From: Anoxybacillus amylolyticus
Lineage (GTDB): Bacteria; Bacillota; Bacilli; Bacillales; Anoxybacillaceae
DNA length: 64,000 nt
Reading direction: 5' to 3'
Assembly: GCF_001634285.1 (NCBI RefSeq)
Contig: NZ_CP015438.1
Span: 2,182,001 to 2,246,000, forward strand
The notes beneath the pieces were generated by a model. That model had not been told where the DNA came from. It did not search any database and saw only the letters and a list, made by a program, of their open reading frames with translations. This document shows, piece after piece, positions 36,854 to 45,401 of the stretch. The translations under genes were made by a program, and so were the position numbers. How positions within the stretch are numbered: position 1 is the stretch's first letter; each line of letters begins with the position of its first letter.

Positions 36854-39400
36854 CTAGGTGGGAAGAGTTTGACGCTTACAAACATTTTTTATGTCCATAT
36901 AACTATAATAAGTTTCTATATTTACATTATCATCCTCGCTAAAGAAATTATCTAGCCAAAAACTCAAGTACCTTTTTCCGTGTTGAGTATTTAATGGCGA
37001 TATGATGTTTATTTTTAAATTTACATACCGAAATGACCCTTTATATTCTTCGATAAATTTATGAAGAGCAGCAACTATGATTTGTAATTGTTCAAAGTTA
37101 ATAAAACATACCGATAGAGAGTCAACATTAGATGGGAAAGTTTGAACATACTGCTTCATATGGTTAAATACTAATTGTGAACTTGATGTTTCCGATAGAA
37201 CCTCTTGGCTATCGAAATCTTCATCTAAAGACCTACCTAAGCCCGTGAAAGACGGATGATTTAAATAAACTTCATCCGCTACTCCTTTTCCATATAGTGC
37301 ATAGTATCCAAATACGTCTCGGGTAACCCGACTAGCATTATTGCTTGAATAAATAATGTCCACACCAGATATGATTGTAGATTGTTTATCGATTTTCTCC
37401 ATTCTTTTCAGAATGAAATTTTTAGTTAGTTTTTCTCTCTTGGCTAGTTGAATAAGTTCTGCAAACCCTTTTCGCTGAAATGCTTGCTGTTCTATTATTT
37501 TCTCTAACATTGCTGGATGATATGGAGGGACTACAGCCCCGGTCAAATCTAATTTATTTTCTGCTTCATCCTTGCTAGGCACCAAAAGCAGTAAGTTCGC
37601 CACCAAATGCAAATAGTTTTTTTCCTCATCGTTTAAACTTTCTACCTTTTCGGTAATATCGTTTATCACTTCCACATATTTACTAACAAACATAATCGCA
37701 CCGTCTTTATTAAAAGCGCTAATTGTGTTGTATAATCCATTTTCACTAATCCCTTGTACAAATGATAAAAATGGTGCAGTCAATTGGTATAGTTTGGTGA
37801 AAATCACACTATTTCTCACTTCGCTAGGAAATAGTGAAAAAATATTAGTGTATTCAAGTGATAAGTTTCTCAAATAGAAATGAAACGACTCGCTATCCGT
37901 GCTAGCTAAAAGATTCAATATTCCCTTGCTATAAAAAATCGGCAAAAAAACCTCATCTGTATCAATAAGTTCTTTTAAAAACTTTGTATGAGAAAAAGCC
38001 TGCAACCAGTATTCATATGGACTGAAATTCCAAACATACTCTTTTCTTACTTTATCGTTTATATAAGTTTCAAAATAAATTTTAGATAACCTTTCCGTGT
38101 TAGTATCTGCCTTAATATTGATATGTTTAAAATTCTGTAATGTAAAAGGATCTTGATTGTCTACATACGATACATTTACTTCTTCATCTAGCTCTTGATT
38201 TATGTAATCTACAATCCCCCCCAAAGAGATACATAAATCATGCCACTTATCAAACTTATGCTCGTCATCATTAATAGTATCCGTTAACACAACTTCGGTT
38301 ACCCTTATTTTTATGTCTATTGATTCGTTTATTAGATCATCTGACTCTACTGAATCAATTAAAATTTTCGCATATGCTTGTAAAGGAGATCCATGGATTT
38401 TTTTTACTTTATCCTTTGTACTTTTTGATCCTGATGACACTCGAATATTAAGAATTTTTTCTAGTAAATTAAAATCTATGTTAGAGAGCTTCCCTCTAAG
38501 CAAATCTATATTTTTCCCTTTTATGAAATCAAACACTGCTTCCTTGAATTCCGAAAAACTATTGAATTCTCGTAATATTTCATCTTGAAAATTTGTTATC
38601 AATTCCGGATGAAGTTGTTCGAACTGTTCAAATTTATCTTCTATCTTTTTAAACTCTTTTTCAGACACTCCCTCTTTATAATCAGTTCGAGTAATAAACT
38701 TTACTGCTTTATCTATAATATCCATCCGTTTATTACTTTTTAATTTCGATAGCCATACGGCATCTATGCTTTTGATATTAGGCAATCCAAAATAGTCAGA
38801 AAATCTAGACGCTACAAACTCTACAATTTTTTCTGCGTCATTCAACTCCTTTTTTACAAGCTCATCCACGATCGTACTTAATTTAACCAAATCACTAGGA
38901 ATATGTTGGAAAACACTCTTAAAAAAGTTATTAATGAGATTCTTTTCTGTATTATCACTAATATCAATAAGCTCACTAAACCAGCGGTAATATTCCCCAT
39001 TTAATTTTTCTTCTATTGTTCTCGGAGTTATGCAATAAAAATCAGCTAATCCTCCTTTATCTTCTACACTCTCTGTTCCCATCAAAATAACTAGTCCTTT
39101 TTCCTCTGCAAACAAATTTCTCCATTTAGTCATCTGTTCTCCAGAACTCACTACTTTTTCTTCCATTAACTTTTCTAAAACATTTTCATATAATTTTCCT
39201 TTTGAATTTTCGTTTGAAAAAAGATCATATTTCTCTTTTGCTAGTTTTGCTGTGAATTTTAAGTTACGTTCTTTAAAGTGTAAATAAACGTTCAAATAAA
39301 CCTCAGGATGAACAAAATGATCTAAACGAAAAAAGGAATTCCCATTTATATCGATGTGCTCACTTATGATATTAACAATCTCATTTACATACCTTCTCAA
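36854..39400 (-). CDS. DptH N-terminal fragment
   Basis: 848-codon frame: about 840 native residues from a TTG start (RRYVNEIVNIISEHIDINGN) to YMDIKNV, then eight codons read into the IS66 end. It starts 13 bases after dptG. Helix-rich, with no P-loop in this part; the family's ATPase is at the C-terminus (30494). Without the rest it is unlikely to act as a translocase or nuclease subunit. Confidence 0.75.
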   Translation of the reverse strand: MRRYVNEIVNIISEHIDINGNSFFRLDHFVHPEVYLNVYLHFKERNLKFTAKLAKEKYDLFSNENSKGKLYENVLEKLMEEKVVSSGEQMTKWRNLFAEEKGLVILMGTESVEDKGGLADFYCITPRTIEEKLNGEYYRWFSELIDISDNTEKNLINNFFKSVFQHIPSDLVKLSTIVDELVKKELNDAEKIVEFVASRFSDYFGLPNIKSIDAVWLSKLKSNKRMDIIDKAVKFITRTDYKEGVSEKEFKKIEDKFEQFEQLHPELITNFQDEILREFNSFSEFKEAVFDFIKGKNIDLLRGKLSNIDFNLLEKILNIRVSSGSKSTKDKVKKIHGSPLQAYAKILIDSVESDDLINESIDIKIRVTEVVLTDTINDDEHKFDKWHDLCISLGGIVDYINQELDEEVNVSYVDNQDPFTLQNFKHINIKADTNTERLSKIYFETYINDKVRKEYVWNFSPYEYWLQAFSHTKFLKELIDTDEVFLPIFYSKGILNLLASTDSESFHFYLRNLSLEYTNIFSLFPSEVRNSVIFTKLYQLTAPFLSFVQGISENGLYNTISAFNKDGAIMFVSKYVEVINDITEKVESLNDEEKNYLHLVANLLLLVPSKDEAENKLDLTGAVVPPYHPAMLEKIIEQQAFQRKGFAELIQLAKREKLTKNFILKRMEKIDKQSTIISGVDIIYSSNNASRVTRDVFGYYALYGKGVADEVYLNHPSFTGLGRSLDEDFDSQEVLSETSSSQLVFNHMKQYVQTFPSNVDSLSVCFINFEQLQIIVAALHKFIEEYKGSFRYVNLKINIISPLNTQHGKRYLSFWLDNFFSEDDNVNIETYYSYMDIKNVCKRQTLPT

Positions 39401-39413
39401 ACCCTATCACCCT

Positions 39414-40925
39414 TTATACAAATGGATTTTCTACAATAGAAACAGCGTCAGATAAGTCCCTTAAAAAACCACAATCCTTAAGCATTTGTTGCATAATATT
39501 AACATTCTCGTCAAATGAGCTTAAATCTAAATTTTGTTTTTCCCCAAAATGTTTTAAAGCTTCAATCGGTCCTATAACCATTCTGAAATGTTCATAACAT
39601 TTATTTAAAAATGTTGAGAAAAGTATTCTCTCCCCAGGAATAATTAAACTAGTAACAAGTAGCTTAATCATATTTTCGTTTAAAGTAAGCCGCATGTTCT
39701 TCCCTGTTGGTGGTACAACAAATTCTATATCTTTCCCGAGCCGCCGAACCAATTTATTTGTATCTTCCGATGCTTCTTTATATATATGCATCTCGCTACT
39801 TTTCTTATTTTGAGATCTTAGTTTTTCTTGGTATTTCTTTAGATTGGCCTCATGAACAACTCTAAAAACATTCTCTTCCAACTTTCGGTAAGATGATACA
39901 GCCATTTTCCTAATAGATCCACTAGGATCATCTGTTAAATCTATTAGCCATTCTTGATTATCATCATTGTAAAGCAATTTTGTAGATTGTAAACACATCA
40001 TCCTGATTATCTGTATAACTATAAGCGAACCTAATAACTCTATTTTTTCAAAAGGATCTAATTTACTTCTTAATAAATTATCTAACTCAATAACAGTATA
40101 CCCCGCTCTAAGCGAGTAGTTATCCGGAATCCAGCTAACTTCCTTTTTTATCCACATAATTCCGTCAGAATCTATAGAATTATCTTCATAATGATAAAGA
40201 AACCACATTTTTTGAATATAGTTTGCTACTTCACTTAGCTGAGGTATCCCTTGTACTAAGCTCCTTAATCCTTCAACAAGCCTTTCTTCATATTCCGGCT
40301 TTTGTAAAATTCCTTGTAAAACATGTAAATAATAAACTTCTCCTCCTCTAGCCATGAATGCTCTATCAGTAAATGAGAAAGCTTTATCGACTTTCTTATC
40401 ATTTCTTTCGTATTCCATAGATTTTCGAACAGCTTTTTTTCCCATAGCCTCACAAAAAATAAGCTCAGGAGCTACCGGAAGAAGTGATTGGGCAAACCAA
40501 GATCTTCCTCCAGTAACTGCATTGAAGCTATACAACAAATCCTGAATAATATCCAAAACCATATCCGAATTTAAGTTAGAATTATCAATTTCTATATTTT
40601 CTTGTAGATATGCTCTAAAACTGCTCAATGCATCTTTATCAACCCCAAATCTCTTTTCAGGATCGCTCTTATTAAGGAAAATAAATCTTTTTAATCCTAT
40701 TCGAGGATTGGGGAAGTATTTCAACGTACTATTTTTAGGAACAAAAAATGAAAAACCTTGGTCTGCACTATCCACAGAGTCACTTTCCCCTTTCGGAGAA
40801 ATAAAAACAAGGAGAAATTCTAAAAGATACTCATATAAGGTTTGACTACGGTAAATTCTTTGACCATAAATTTGTATTTGTAAATTTTCCGAATCTTGTT
40901 CAAAATCTTTTAAATGCGGAAACAA
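39414..40925 (-). CDS. dptG: DptG-like phosphorothioation-dependent restriction protein
   Basis: 503 aa, placed between dptF and dptH as in dptFGH operons, and of the right size. The N-terminus (FEQDSENLQIQIYGQRIYRS QTLYEYLLEFLLVFISP) and the late ...GERILFSTFLNKCYEHFRMV segment fit DptG as I know it, but no catalytic motif is evident. TTG start after GGGAGGG. Complete. The assignment leans on operon position. Confidence 0.7.
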   Translation of the reverse strand: MFPHLKDFEQDSENLQIQIYGQRIYRSQTLYEYLLEFLLVFISPKGESDSVDSADQGFSFFVPKNSTLKYFPNPRIGLKRFIFLNKSDPEKRFGVDKDALSSFRAYLQENIEIDNSNLNSDMVLDIIQDLLYSFNAVTGGRSWFAQSLLPVAPELIFCEAMGKKAVRKSMEYERNDKKVDKAFSFTDRAFMARGGEVYYLHVLQGILQKPEYEERLVEGLRSLVQGIPQLSEVANYIQKMWFLYHYEDNSIDSDGIMWIKKEVSWIPDNYSLRAGYTVIELDNLLRSKLDPFEKIELLGSLIVIQIIRMMCLQSTKLLYNDDNQEWLIDLTDDPSGSIRKMAVSSYRKLEENVFRVVHEANLKKYQEKLRSQNKKSSEMHIYKEASEDTNKLVRRLGKDIEFVVPPTGKNMRLTLNENMIKLLVTSLIIPGERILFSTFLNKCYEHFRMVIGPIEALKHFGEKQNLDLSSFDENVNIMQQMLKDCGFLRDLSDAVSIVENPFV

Positions 40926-40945
40926 AAAAATCCCTCCCAGTCATA

Positions 40946-42700
40946 TTATTTTACATAAATTTCTTTATCATAAATTTCTAAAGTGATTATTTTCGGTCCT
41001 TTTACCGTGTGAACCAAAATTTTACTTTCAGGTTGATGCCCTTTGAATCTATACTCCTGGTATAATTTGGATTTCAACTTATCCACACCATGGCTCAGCG
41101 AAGGATTCAATTTAGTTGACACCGCCCCCTTGATAACTTTATTAAAGTAATCAAGCAACATTAGTGAAATAGGGAATTTATCGACATTTTCAAATCTTAA
41201 TTCTAGCCTGTAATAACCTTCTTCTTGATCGTACACTGATGTTATATAATTTTGTTTTACATAAATGCTAGATGTCTCTATCTTTCCAAGCAACAGTTGT
41301 ACTGGTTGAGCCATTTCTTTGCGATTGACAGGAAGATATATTACTTCTTCGTCCGAGTTATTCATCGGAAATCCTACAAACATAGTATACAAAGCCTTTA
41401 CTATTTTATTTTTAATTTCTCTTATTTCTGGTAAGCTTAACTGCTTAGATCGTATTTTTAAATATTCACTAAACACAGGGGAAAAAAGCCTATTTAACAT
41501 GTTAGACATTGAATCTTCGTCGTGATTTCCAAATAAAATTTGAGCTCTTCTAACAGCTTTTCTAAGCTCACGAGCCTCCTCACTTTTCAATAAGTCAGAG
41601 GATAATGTTGTGTATCCTCTCATTTTATGACTCCAGATAGGCTGAATAATCTCCCTCACTGTTCGGGTTAAAAAGGAAAAATCTTCTCGAACAAAAATTG
41701 AATAATCATTAGGTAATTCTTTGGAATCAAGTTGCAAATTCTGCAATTCTTGAATAGCTCTGATTTGTAGCGCATCTTTGTTTTTGGTTACACCTCCATA
41801 CCCAAAAAATAGGTTGAAGAAATGATAGTTAAAGAGTATGTTTCTATTCGATTTATTCTTAATGTCGTCGCAAGTGAGGTTGCCGGTAATGCTATAAGAA
41901 ATTTGCGACAAGATCTGTCGAATAGTTAGCCTTCTATCTGTTTCATATAGCCATCTATAGTATGAAGAGATAAATTTTTCCACATTCGCATAGTTTTCTT
42001 TAACAGAGAGATAATTATGATAAATAGGGCATTTTTGCTTTGATTCGCATTTGCTACACTCTATCCATAACTCCTCAGCTAATAAGTTTCTGATTAATCT
42101 AGGAACAACAATTACATTGTCAATCCTTGCCATGTTGATTAATAAAACATCATGCTTCCCTACTTTCCCTATATCCCCTTTGTTTTCATCCATTAATTTT
42201 AATAAATTCATTTCAATTTCAGTAATCGACACTCCTGTAGGATAAGTCTGCTCTAAGCCTTTGAAAGCCTCTAGCAAAGGTCCAGTATTTGAAACTAATA
42301 TAGATGAGCCACCTTGATTTTTAATATCTAAAGCACGTTTTAATACGTTAACCTGCTCCTCTTTATTTAACTCACTCATATCCTTCACGTAAAAAATAGT
42401 TGTGTTTAACTGTTTAGAATAAACCTCTTGAAATTTGCTAATCGAATTACCAGTTAAAACATCTAATGATTTTAAAATTTGATACAAGAGGCTGGTTTTT
42501 CCATCTCCAGCGTGTCCAGTGAGTATCACTACATTAGGAGATTGTTTAATTTTTTGAATAATATATTGACCTATATTCCTGTCAACGCGTATTTTTTCAT
42601 AATAAGGATTACTGATCTGAGATTCAGCAATAGCATTTTCATTAGAGCTATTAGCATTATTCAGCGAATTCAAGTACTTAATATAATTATTAACCGTCAT
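40946..42700 (-). CDS. dptF: DptF-like phosphorothioation-dependent restriction ATPase
   Basis: 584 aa, first gene of the island operon. Walker A VVILTGHAGDGKTSLLYQIL at residues 57-76 and a cysteine cluster CSKCESKQKCPIYH near 216-229, both typical of DptF. In Dnd systems DptF, DptG and DptH attack DNA lacking phosphorothioate. ATG start with a GGAGTG site. A MITE (42800-42942) sits about 100 bp upstream and may have displaced the native promoter. Intact. Confidence 0.8.
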   Translation of the reverse strand: MTVNNYIKYLNSLNNANSSNENAIAESQISNPYYEKIRVDRNIGQYIIQKIKQSPNVVILTGHAGDGKTSLLYQILKSLDVLTGNSISKFQEVYSKQLNTTIFYVKDMSELNKEEQVNVLKRALDIKNQGGSSILVSNTGPLLEAFKGLEQTYPTGVSITEIEMNLLKLMDENKGDIGKVGKHDVLLINMARIDNVIVVPRLIRNLLAEELWIECSKCESKQKCPIYHNYLSVKENYANVEKFISSYYRWLYETDRRLTIRQILSQISYSITGNLTCDDIKNKSNRNILFNYHFFNLFFGYGGVTKNKDALQIRAIQELQNLQLDSKELPNDYSIFVREDFSFLTRTVREIIQPIWSHKMRGYTTLSSDLLKSEEARELRKAVRRAQILFGNHDEDSMSNMLNRLFSPVFSEYLKIRSKQLSLPEIREIKNKIVKALYTMFVGFPMNNSDEEVIYLPVNRKEMAQPVQLLLGKIETSSIYVKQNYITSVYDQEEGYYRLELRFENVDKFPISLMLLDYFNKVIKGAVSTKLNPSLSHGVDKLKSKLYQEYRFKGHQPESKILVHTVKGPKIITLEIYDKEIYVK

Positions 42701-42799
42701 TCTATCAACACTCCAGTTATCGATAGTTATTAAATTTAACCTCGTTTTTATTTAGAACAGTTACCGCTAACCCATTTATTAACTAATTGATAAAAGTAT

Positions 42800-42942
42800 G
42801 GCTCTTCACCAAAAGTTGTGCTTGATTTTTTATAACAGGCTCTACTGACGCTTGCGAGGAAGAATCAGCAAACCAATGATTTTTGCACATTCTTGTTCAA
42901 GAAAGCGTATCACTTGTCAAGTACATGTTGTGGTGATGAACC
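42800..42942 (+). repeat. ISL3-derived MITE, copy 3, with perfect target duplication
   Basis: 143 bp, flanked by AAAAGTAT on both sides (42792-42799, 42943-42950). Differs from copy 1 by only one or two bases. Lies between dptF and the right edge of the island. Confidence 0.93.
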
Positions 42943-43019
42943 AAAAGTATGCATAGTTATTTTAACTCAAAAAAATCGCAATGACTGTCGAATTTTGTCG
43001 GATGTTTAATGGTAAAATT

Positions 43020-43155
43020 GGAGTGAGCCTTTAAAAGTAGACATGTATAAATCGGGAAAAAGATGTCCATACAGAAGACCGGAAGGAGGAGTGAGCCTTT
43101 AAAAGTAGACATGTATAAATCGGGAAAAAGATGTCCATACAGAAGACCGGAAGGA
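43020..43155 (+). repeat. 68-bp tandem direct repeat
   Basis: Two identical 68-bp units (43020-43087, 43088-43155), each starting GGAGTGAGCCTTTAAAAGTA. The unit is the end of an IS3-type element, so this is a duplicated insertion-element terminus. Confidence 0.9.
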
Positions 43156-43490
43156 GCCGATGAACATGTCAAAAAACAAAGAACTTATAAAAGCTATTCT
43201 CCAGAATTGAAGATGGAAGCCGTTCAAAGAGCCTTGGCGGGAGAGAGTGTAAAAGTCATTGCACATCATCTTGAGATTACAGATCCTGACTATATTTATA
43301 AATTGGGCTATATTTCCTCCTTCTCGTCTTACCGATCTCTCCTCAGAATTCCGTGGGGCTGTCAAGTGCTCTCCTTGACAGTTTCACGGGGTTCTGAGAC
43401 ACTAGGAAAAAGACGAGAAAAGGAAAGGAACCAGAGCTTTACCACTATGATTCCTTCACGTTGACCGAATTTATGCTGTCTACTTTTCCG
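43090..43490 (+). mobile_element. IS3/IS150-family remnant
   Basis: Left end TGAGCCTTTAAAAGTAGACA and a possible right end GTCTACTTTT (43477-43486). Between them lies an OrfA N-terminus (KKQRTYKSYSPELKMEAVQR ALAGESVKVIAHHLEITDPDYIYK), out of frame with the likely ATG at 43164 by one A in a short A run. The rest of OrfA and all of OrfB are gone; a long hairpin occupies the break. Confidence 0.72.
43313..43426. repeat. 114-bp hairpin element
   Basis: Nested stems: TTTCCT/AGGAAA, TTCTCGTCTT/AAGACGAGAA, CTCAGAA/TTCTGAG, CCGTG/CACGG and CTGTCAAG/CTTGACAG around a 7-base loop. No gene. It begins where IS3 OrfA homology stops. Confidence 0.7.
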
Positions 43491-43522
43491 ATCGCAGTGC
43501 AAATAAACATAATATAGACAAC

Positions 43523-43734
43523 TTACATGTACATGTTTAATGTATGATCCGCCAACTCCTCTATCGCCGCTGCATCGTCCTCCGCTCGTACGTATTCATC
43601 TAGCTCTTCAAACGCTTTTTTCGCAATTCTTGGCGGTATTCTTCGTCGTTTAATGTTCGCATCATAAACGTTTCCCCAGCCGCTTCGATCACTTTCGGAA
43701 TGTTGTCACCGATAAGTTTGTTATATACTGGCAT
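43523..43734 (-). pseudogene. MazG-like nucleotide pyrophosphohydrolase, truncated and frameshifted
   Basis: Starts MPVYNKLIGDNIPKVIEAAG with EEYRQELRKK, the N-terminus of the phosphoribosyl-ATP-pyrophosphohydrolase-like MazG family that removes aberrant NTPs. After a six-A run the frame shifts to AFEELDEYVRAEDDAAAIEELAD (containing the EExxE-type metal-binding motif) and then ends by stop about 30 residues short of family length, next to the IS3 remnant. Broken by both frameshift and truncation; it marks the right edge of the island. Confidence 0.75.
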
Positions 43735-43821
43735 CGCACCCCCCACCTGCTTCTTCCTCTTTTCCATTTTACAATATTTCCTGTCTTTTTTGAATAAAAA
43801 CCCCTTGTTCAACACACCAAA

Positions 43822-43856
43822 ACAGCCCGAGTCCTATTGATAAGGATTCAGGCTGT
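43822..43856 (-). terminator. Terminator after MBL hydrolase gene
   Basis: Stem ACAGCC...GGCTGT with an inner AGTCCT/AGGATT helix, followed on the minus strand by TTTT. Confidence 0.6.
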
Positions 43857-43935
43857 CGCTTGTTTTTCAGAAAGTTATTAAAACTTTTACCCTATACGTT
43901 TCGTCTGTGGCACGAATATCACCCAAGAGGGTTAC

Positions 43936-44670
43936 TTATTCTGTCTGCCCAACAAGCCGGCGTAGCTGCGCTTTGACATTGCTATTGCACAAACCACCGT
44001 GATAACAAATTACTGAATCGATATCTAAATCAGCAAGTTTTACAAGCGAACGCGTGGCTTCTGTCATATCCAATGTTGCCTCTGGCATCGGTCCTAGCAA
44101 TTCACCATTTAGACAAGCAATCGCATCCCCGGCGACGAGCAACTTATGCTTCTTTAAATAAAGGCTAATATGACCCGGTGTATGACCCGGTGTAAAAATG
44201 ACTTGAATCCCTCCGCCATACGGAAGCTCCTGATTATCTTCTAACACCTCATCGACTTTCGCCCGCGGCGGATTTTTCGCCAACGCCTGCAGTACTGGCG
44301 GAAGCGATTCCCACTTTTCTTTCGGCATTCGGTTGGGATCTAGCTTGATTAATGGACGTTCTCCCTCAATATAAGGCTTTTCGAGCGCATGCACATACAC
44401 TTTGACGCGCTTGCCGCATTCCTGCAGAATGGCTGGAAGACTGCCGATGTGATCAATATCTTGGTGAGTGATGATAATTGCCTTCAATTGTTCAAAAGAA
44501 ATACCTGCTCGATTCATTGCTCGACGAATCGCTTGCATCTGCCCAGGCACCCCAGTATCAATCAACACTGCTCCCTCTTCATCCCAAATCAGCGTCGGAT
44601 TGAATACCATCCACTGACCGAAAGTCTCTATTTCGAGTTCTAACATTTCCACTCCATGTGTCACTTTCAT
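43936..44670 (-). CDS. MBL-fold metallohydrolase
   Basis: 244 aa, metallo-beta-lactamase fold. The metal-binding HQDIDHIGS (HxxxDH) and TPGHTPGHISLYL motifs and a GDAIAC Asp give the full binuclear-metal set, with a late His in ICYHGG. Substrate unknown; most such Bacillus proteins are glyoxalase-II-like or lactonase-like hydrolases. ATG start with GAGGAGG, and a near-perfect promoter upstream. Single-gene unit. Confidence 0.88.
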   Translation of the reverse strand: MKVTHGVEMLELEIETFGQWMVFNPTLIWDEEGAVLIDTGVPGQMQAIRRAMNRAGISFEQLKAIIITHQDIDHIGSLPAILQECGKRVKVYVHALEKPYIEGERPLIKLDPNRMPKEKWESLPPVLQALAKNPPRAKVDEVLEDNQELPYGGGIQVIFTPGHTPGHISLYLKKHKLLVAGDAIACLNGELLGPMPEATLDMTEATRSLVKLADLDIDSVICYHGGLCNSNVKAQLRRLVGQTE

Positions 44671-44747
44671 CCGCCAGCCTCCTCGCTATTCGTTTGTACT
44701 CCACATATATTTTTAACACATATTTTTTATTTTGTAAATAAATATTT

Positions 44748-44776
44748 ATTATATAATATAAATTTAAATTTGTCAA
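44748..44776 (-). promoter_or_regulatory. Consensus sigma-A promoter of the MBL gene
   Basis: TTGACA, 17-base spacer, TATAAT on the minus strand, 78 bases upstream of the start codon. Confidence 0.82.
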
Positions 44777-44815
44777 TATTTTTTAGATGTTTTCGAATCA
44801 TTGTTACCTACGGAA

Positions 44816-44859
44816 TGAAAAAAACTCTCTTTTCCCTAATACCACCAAATCAAGAGAGT
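44816..44859 (-). terminator. Terminator downstream of the VOC gene
   Basis: Stem ACTCTCTT/AAGAGAGT (44824-44831, 44852-44859) followed on the minus strand by a 7-base T run. About 150 gene-free bases separate it from the VOC stop codon. Confidence 0.6.
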
Positions 44860-45012
44860 GCGATTAAAGTTTTCATGACCAAACAAAAACTCACTATGCC
44901 CTCTGTGGCAAAATCAAACATGACGACCATTTCGCAAGCAAAAACGGCGATCTCCAAAAGCTATCTTTCTTCGAGTGATGAAAAAGAGCGCGATGGTACT
45001 TTCGGAAAATCT

Positions 45013-45384
45013 TCATTGCCGTTTCTCTAAAAACTCGATTCGGTTGTTAAATGGATCGCGAAAGGAAAAGCGAACGGCACCTAGAATAGCCTTTTCATCA
45101 TATGTTACAACACCATTATCTTCTAAATAACCACACACCGCTTCTACGTTTTCCACTTCAAACGCCGGATGGCCGTTGCTTCGGTAGCCTTTACGATTTT
45201 CAACACCGATATGTAATTCAACATTACCGACTTTGTACCAAAGACCTCCGTTTGCTTTCAGCGCGTCTGGTTTCTCGATTTCGACAAAGCTGAGCACATC
45301 GGTGTAAAAGGCGCGTGCTTCGTCTTCCGCGCCGATCGGAACGCAAATTTGCACATGGTCAAGTCGTCTAACAACAACGTTCAT
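45013..45384 (-). CDS. VOC-family (glyoxalase/bleomycin-resistance-like) protein
   Basis: 123 aa in the two-module vicinal oxygen chelate fold: RRLDHVQICVPIGAEDEARA FYTDVL, then WYKVGNVELHIGV, HPAFEVENVEAVCGYLEDNG, and the end VRFSFRDPFNNRIEFLEK. Metal ligands would be the His in LDHVQ, the His in ELHIG and the Glu in IEFLE. Start chosen at the ATG with AGGGAAGGAAG; an upstream ATG-open frame has no ribosome site. Function unassigned. Confidence 0.85.
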   Translation of the reverse strand: MNVVVRRLDHVQICVPIGAEDEARAFYTDVLSFVEIEKPDALKANGGLWYKVGNVELHIGVENRKGYRSNGHPAFEVENVEAVCGYLEDNGVVTYDEKAILGAVRFSFRDPFNNRIEFLEKRQ

Positions 45385-45401
45385 CTTCCTTCCCTTTGTT
45401 T

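Larger units (their letters stand above)
33910..36879 (-). mobile_element. Composite IS66 insertion in dptH with passenger DNA
   Basis: Flanked by a perfect 8-bp direct repeat AAACATTT (33902-33909, 36880-36887). The left boundary is a loose IS66 end (33910-about 33995); then come about 120 bp of unknown sequence, a methyltransferase gene fragment and a complete IS66 (34415-36879). The duplication shows that the whole 2970-bp unit, not only the complete IS66, entered as one piece. Confidence 0.85.
34415..36879 (-). mobile_element. IS66-family element, copy 2 (intact)
   Basis: 2465 bp with ends GTAAACGTCAAATAGCCCCC (34415) and GTAAGCGTCAAACTCTTCCC (inverted, to 36879). All three genes are open. 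The immediate 8-bp flanks differ (TTTTTTTC and AAACATTT), because the real target duplication lies outside the composite. Confidence 0.93.
30494..39400 (-). pseudogene. dptH: dptH, interrupted twice (composite IS66 and group II intron)
   Basis: The large HerA-type ATPase of the DptFGH phosphorothioation-dependent restriction module, in three pieces: N-terminal 36880-39400, middle 32570-33909, C-terminal 30494-31842. Removing the composite insertion 33910-36879 plus one 8-bp duplication joins ...YMDIKNV to SLNDWKRALDN in frame. Removing the intron joins ...DDRDDYQD to IFLKRVEKRVD with one codon between. The restored protein would be about 1730 aa, in the size range expected for DptH. As it stands only the intron could be removed at RNA level; the IS66 insertion inactivates the protein unless the fragments work as separate chains. 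Confidence 0.8.

Noticed and set aside
44876-45030. Short plus-strand frame downstream of the VOC gene
   Set aside because: Ser/Lys-rich composition, no ribosome site of note, and it lies opposite the 3' end of the VOC gene.
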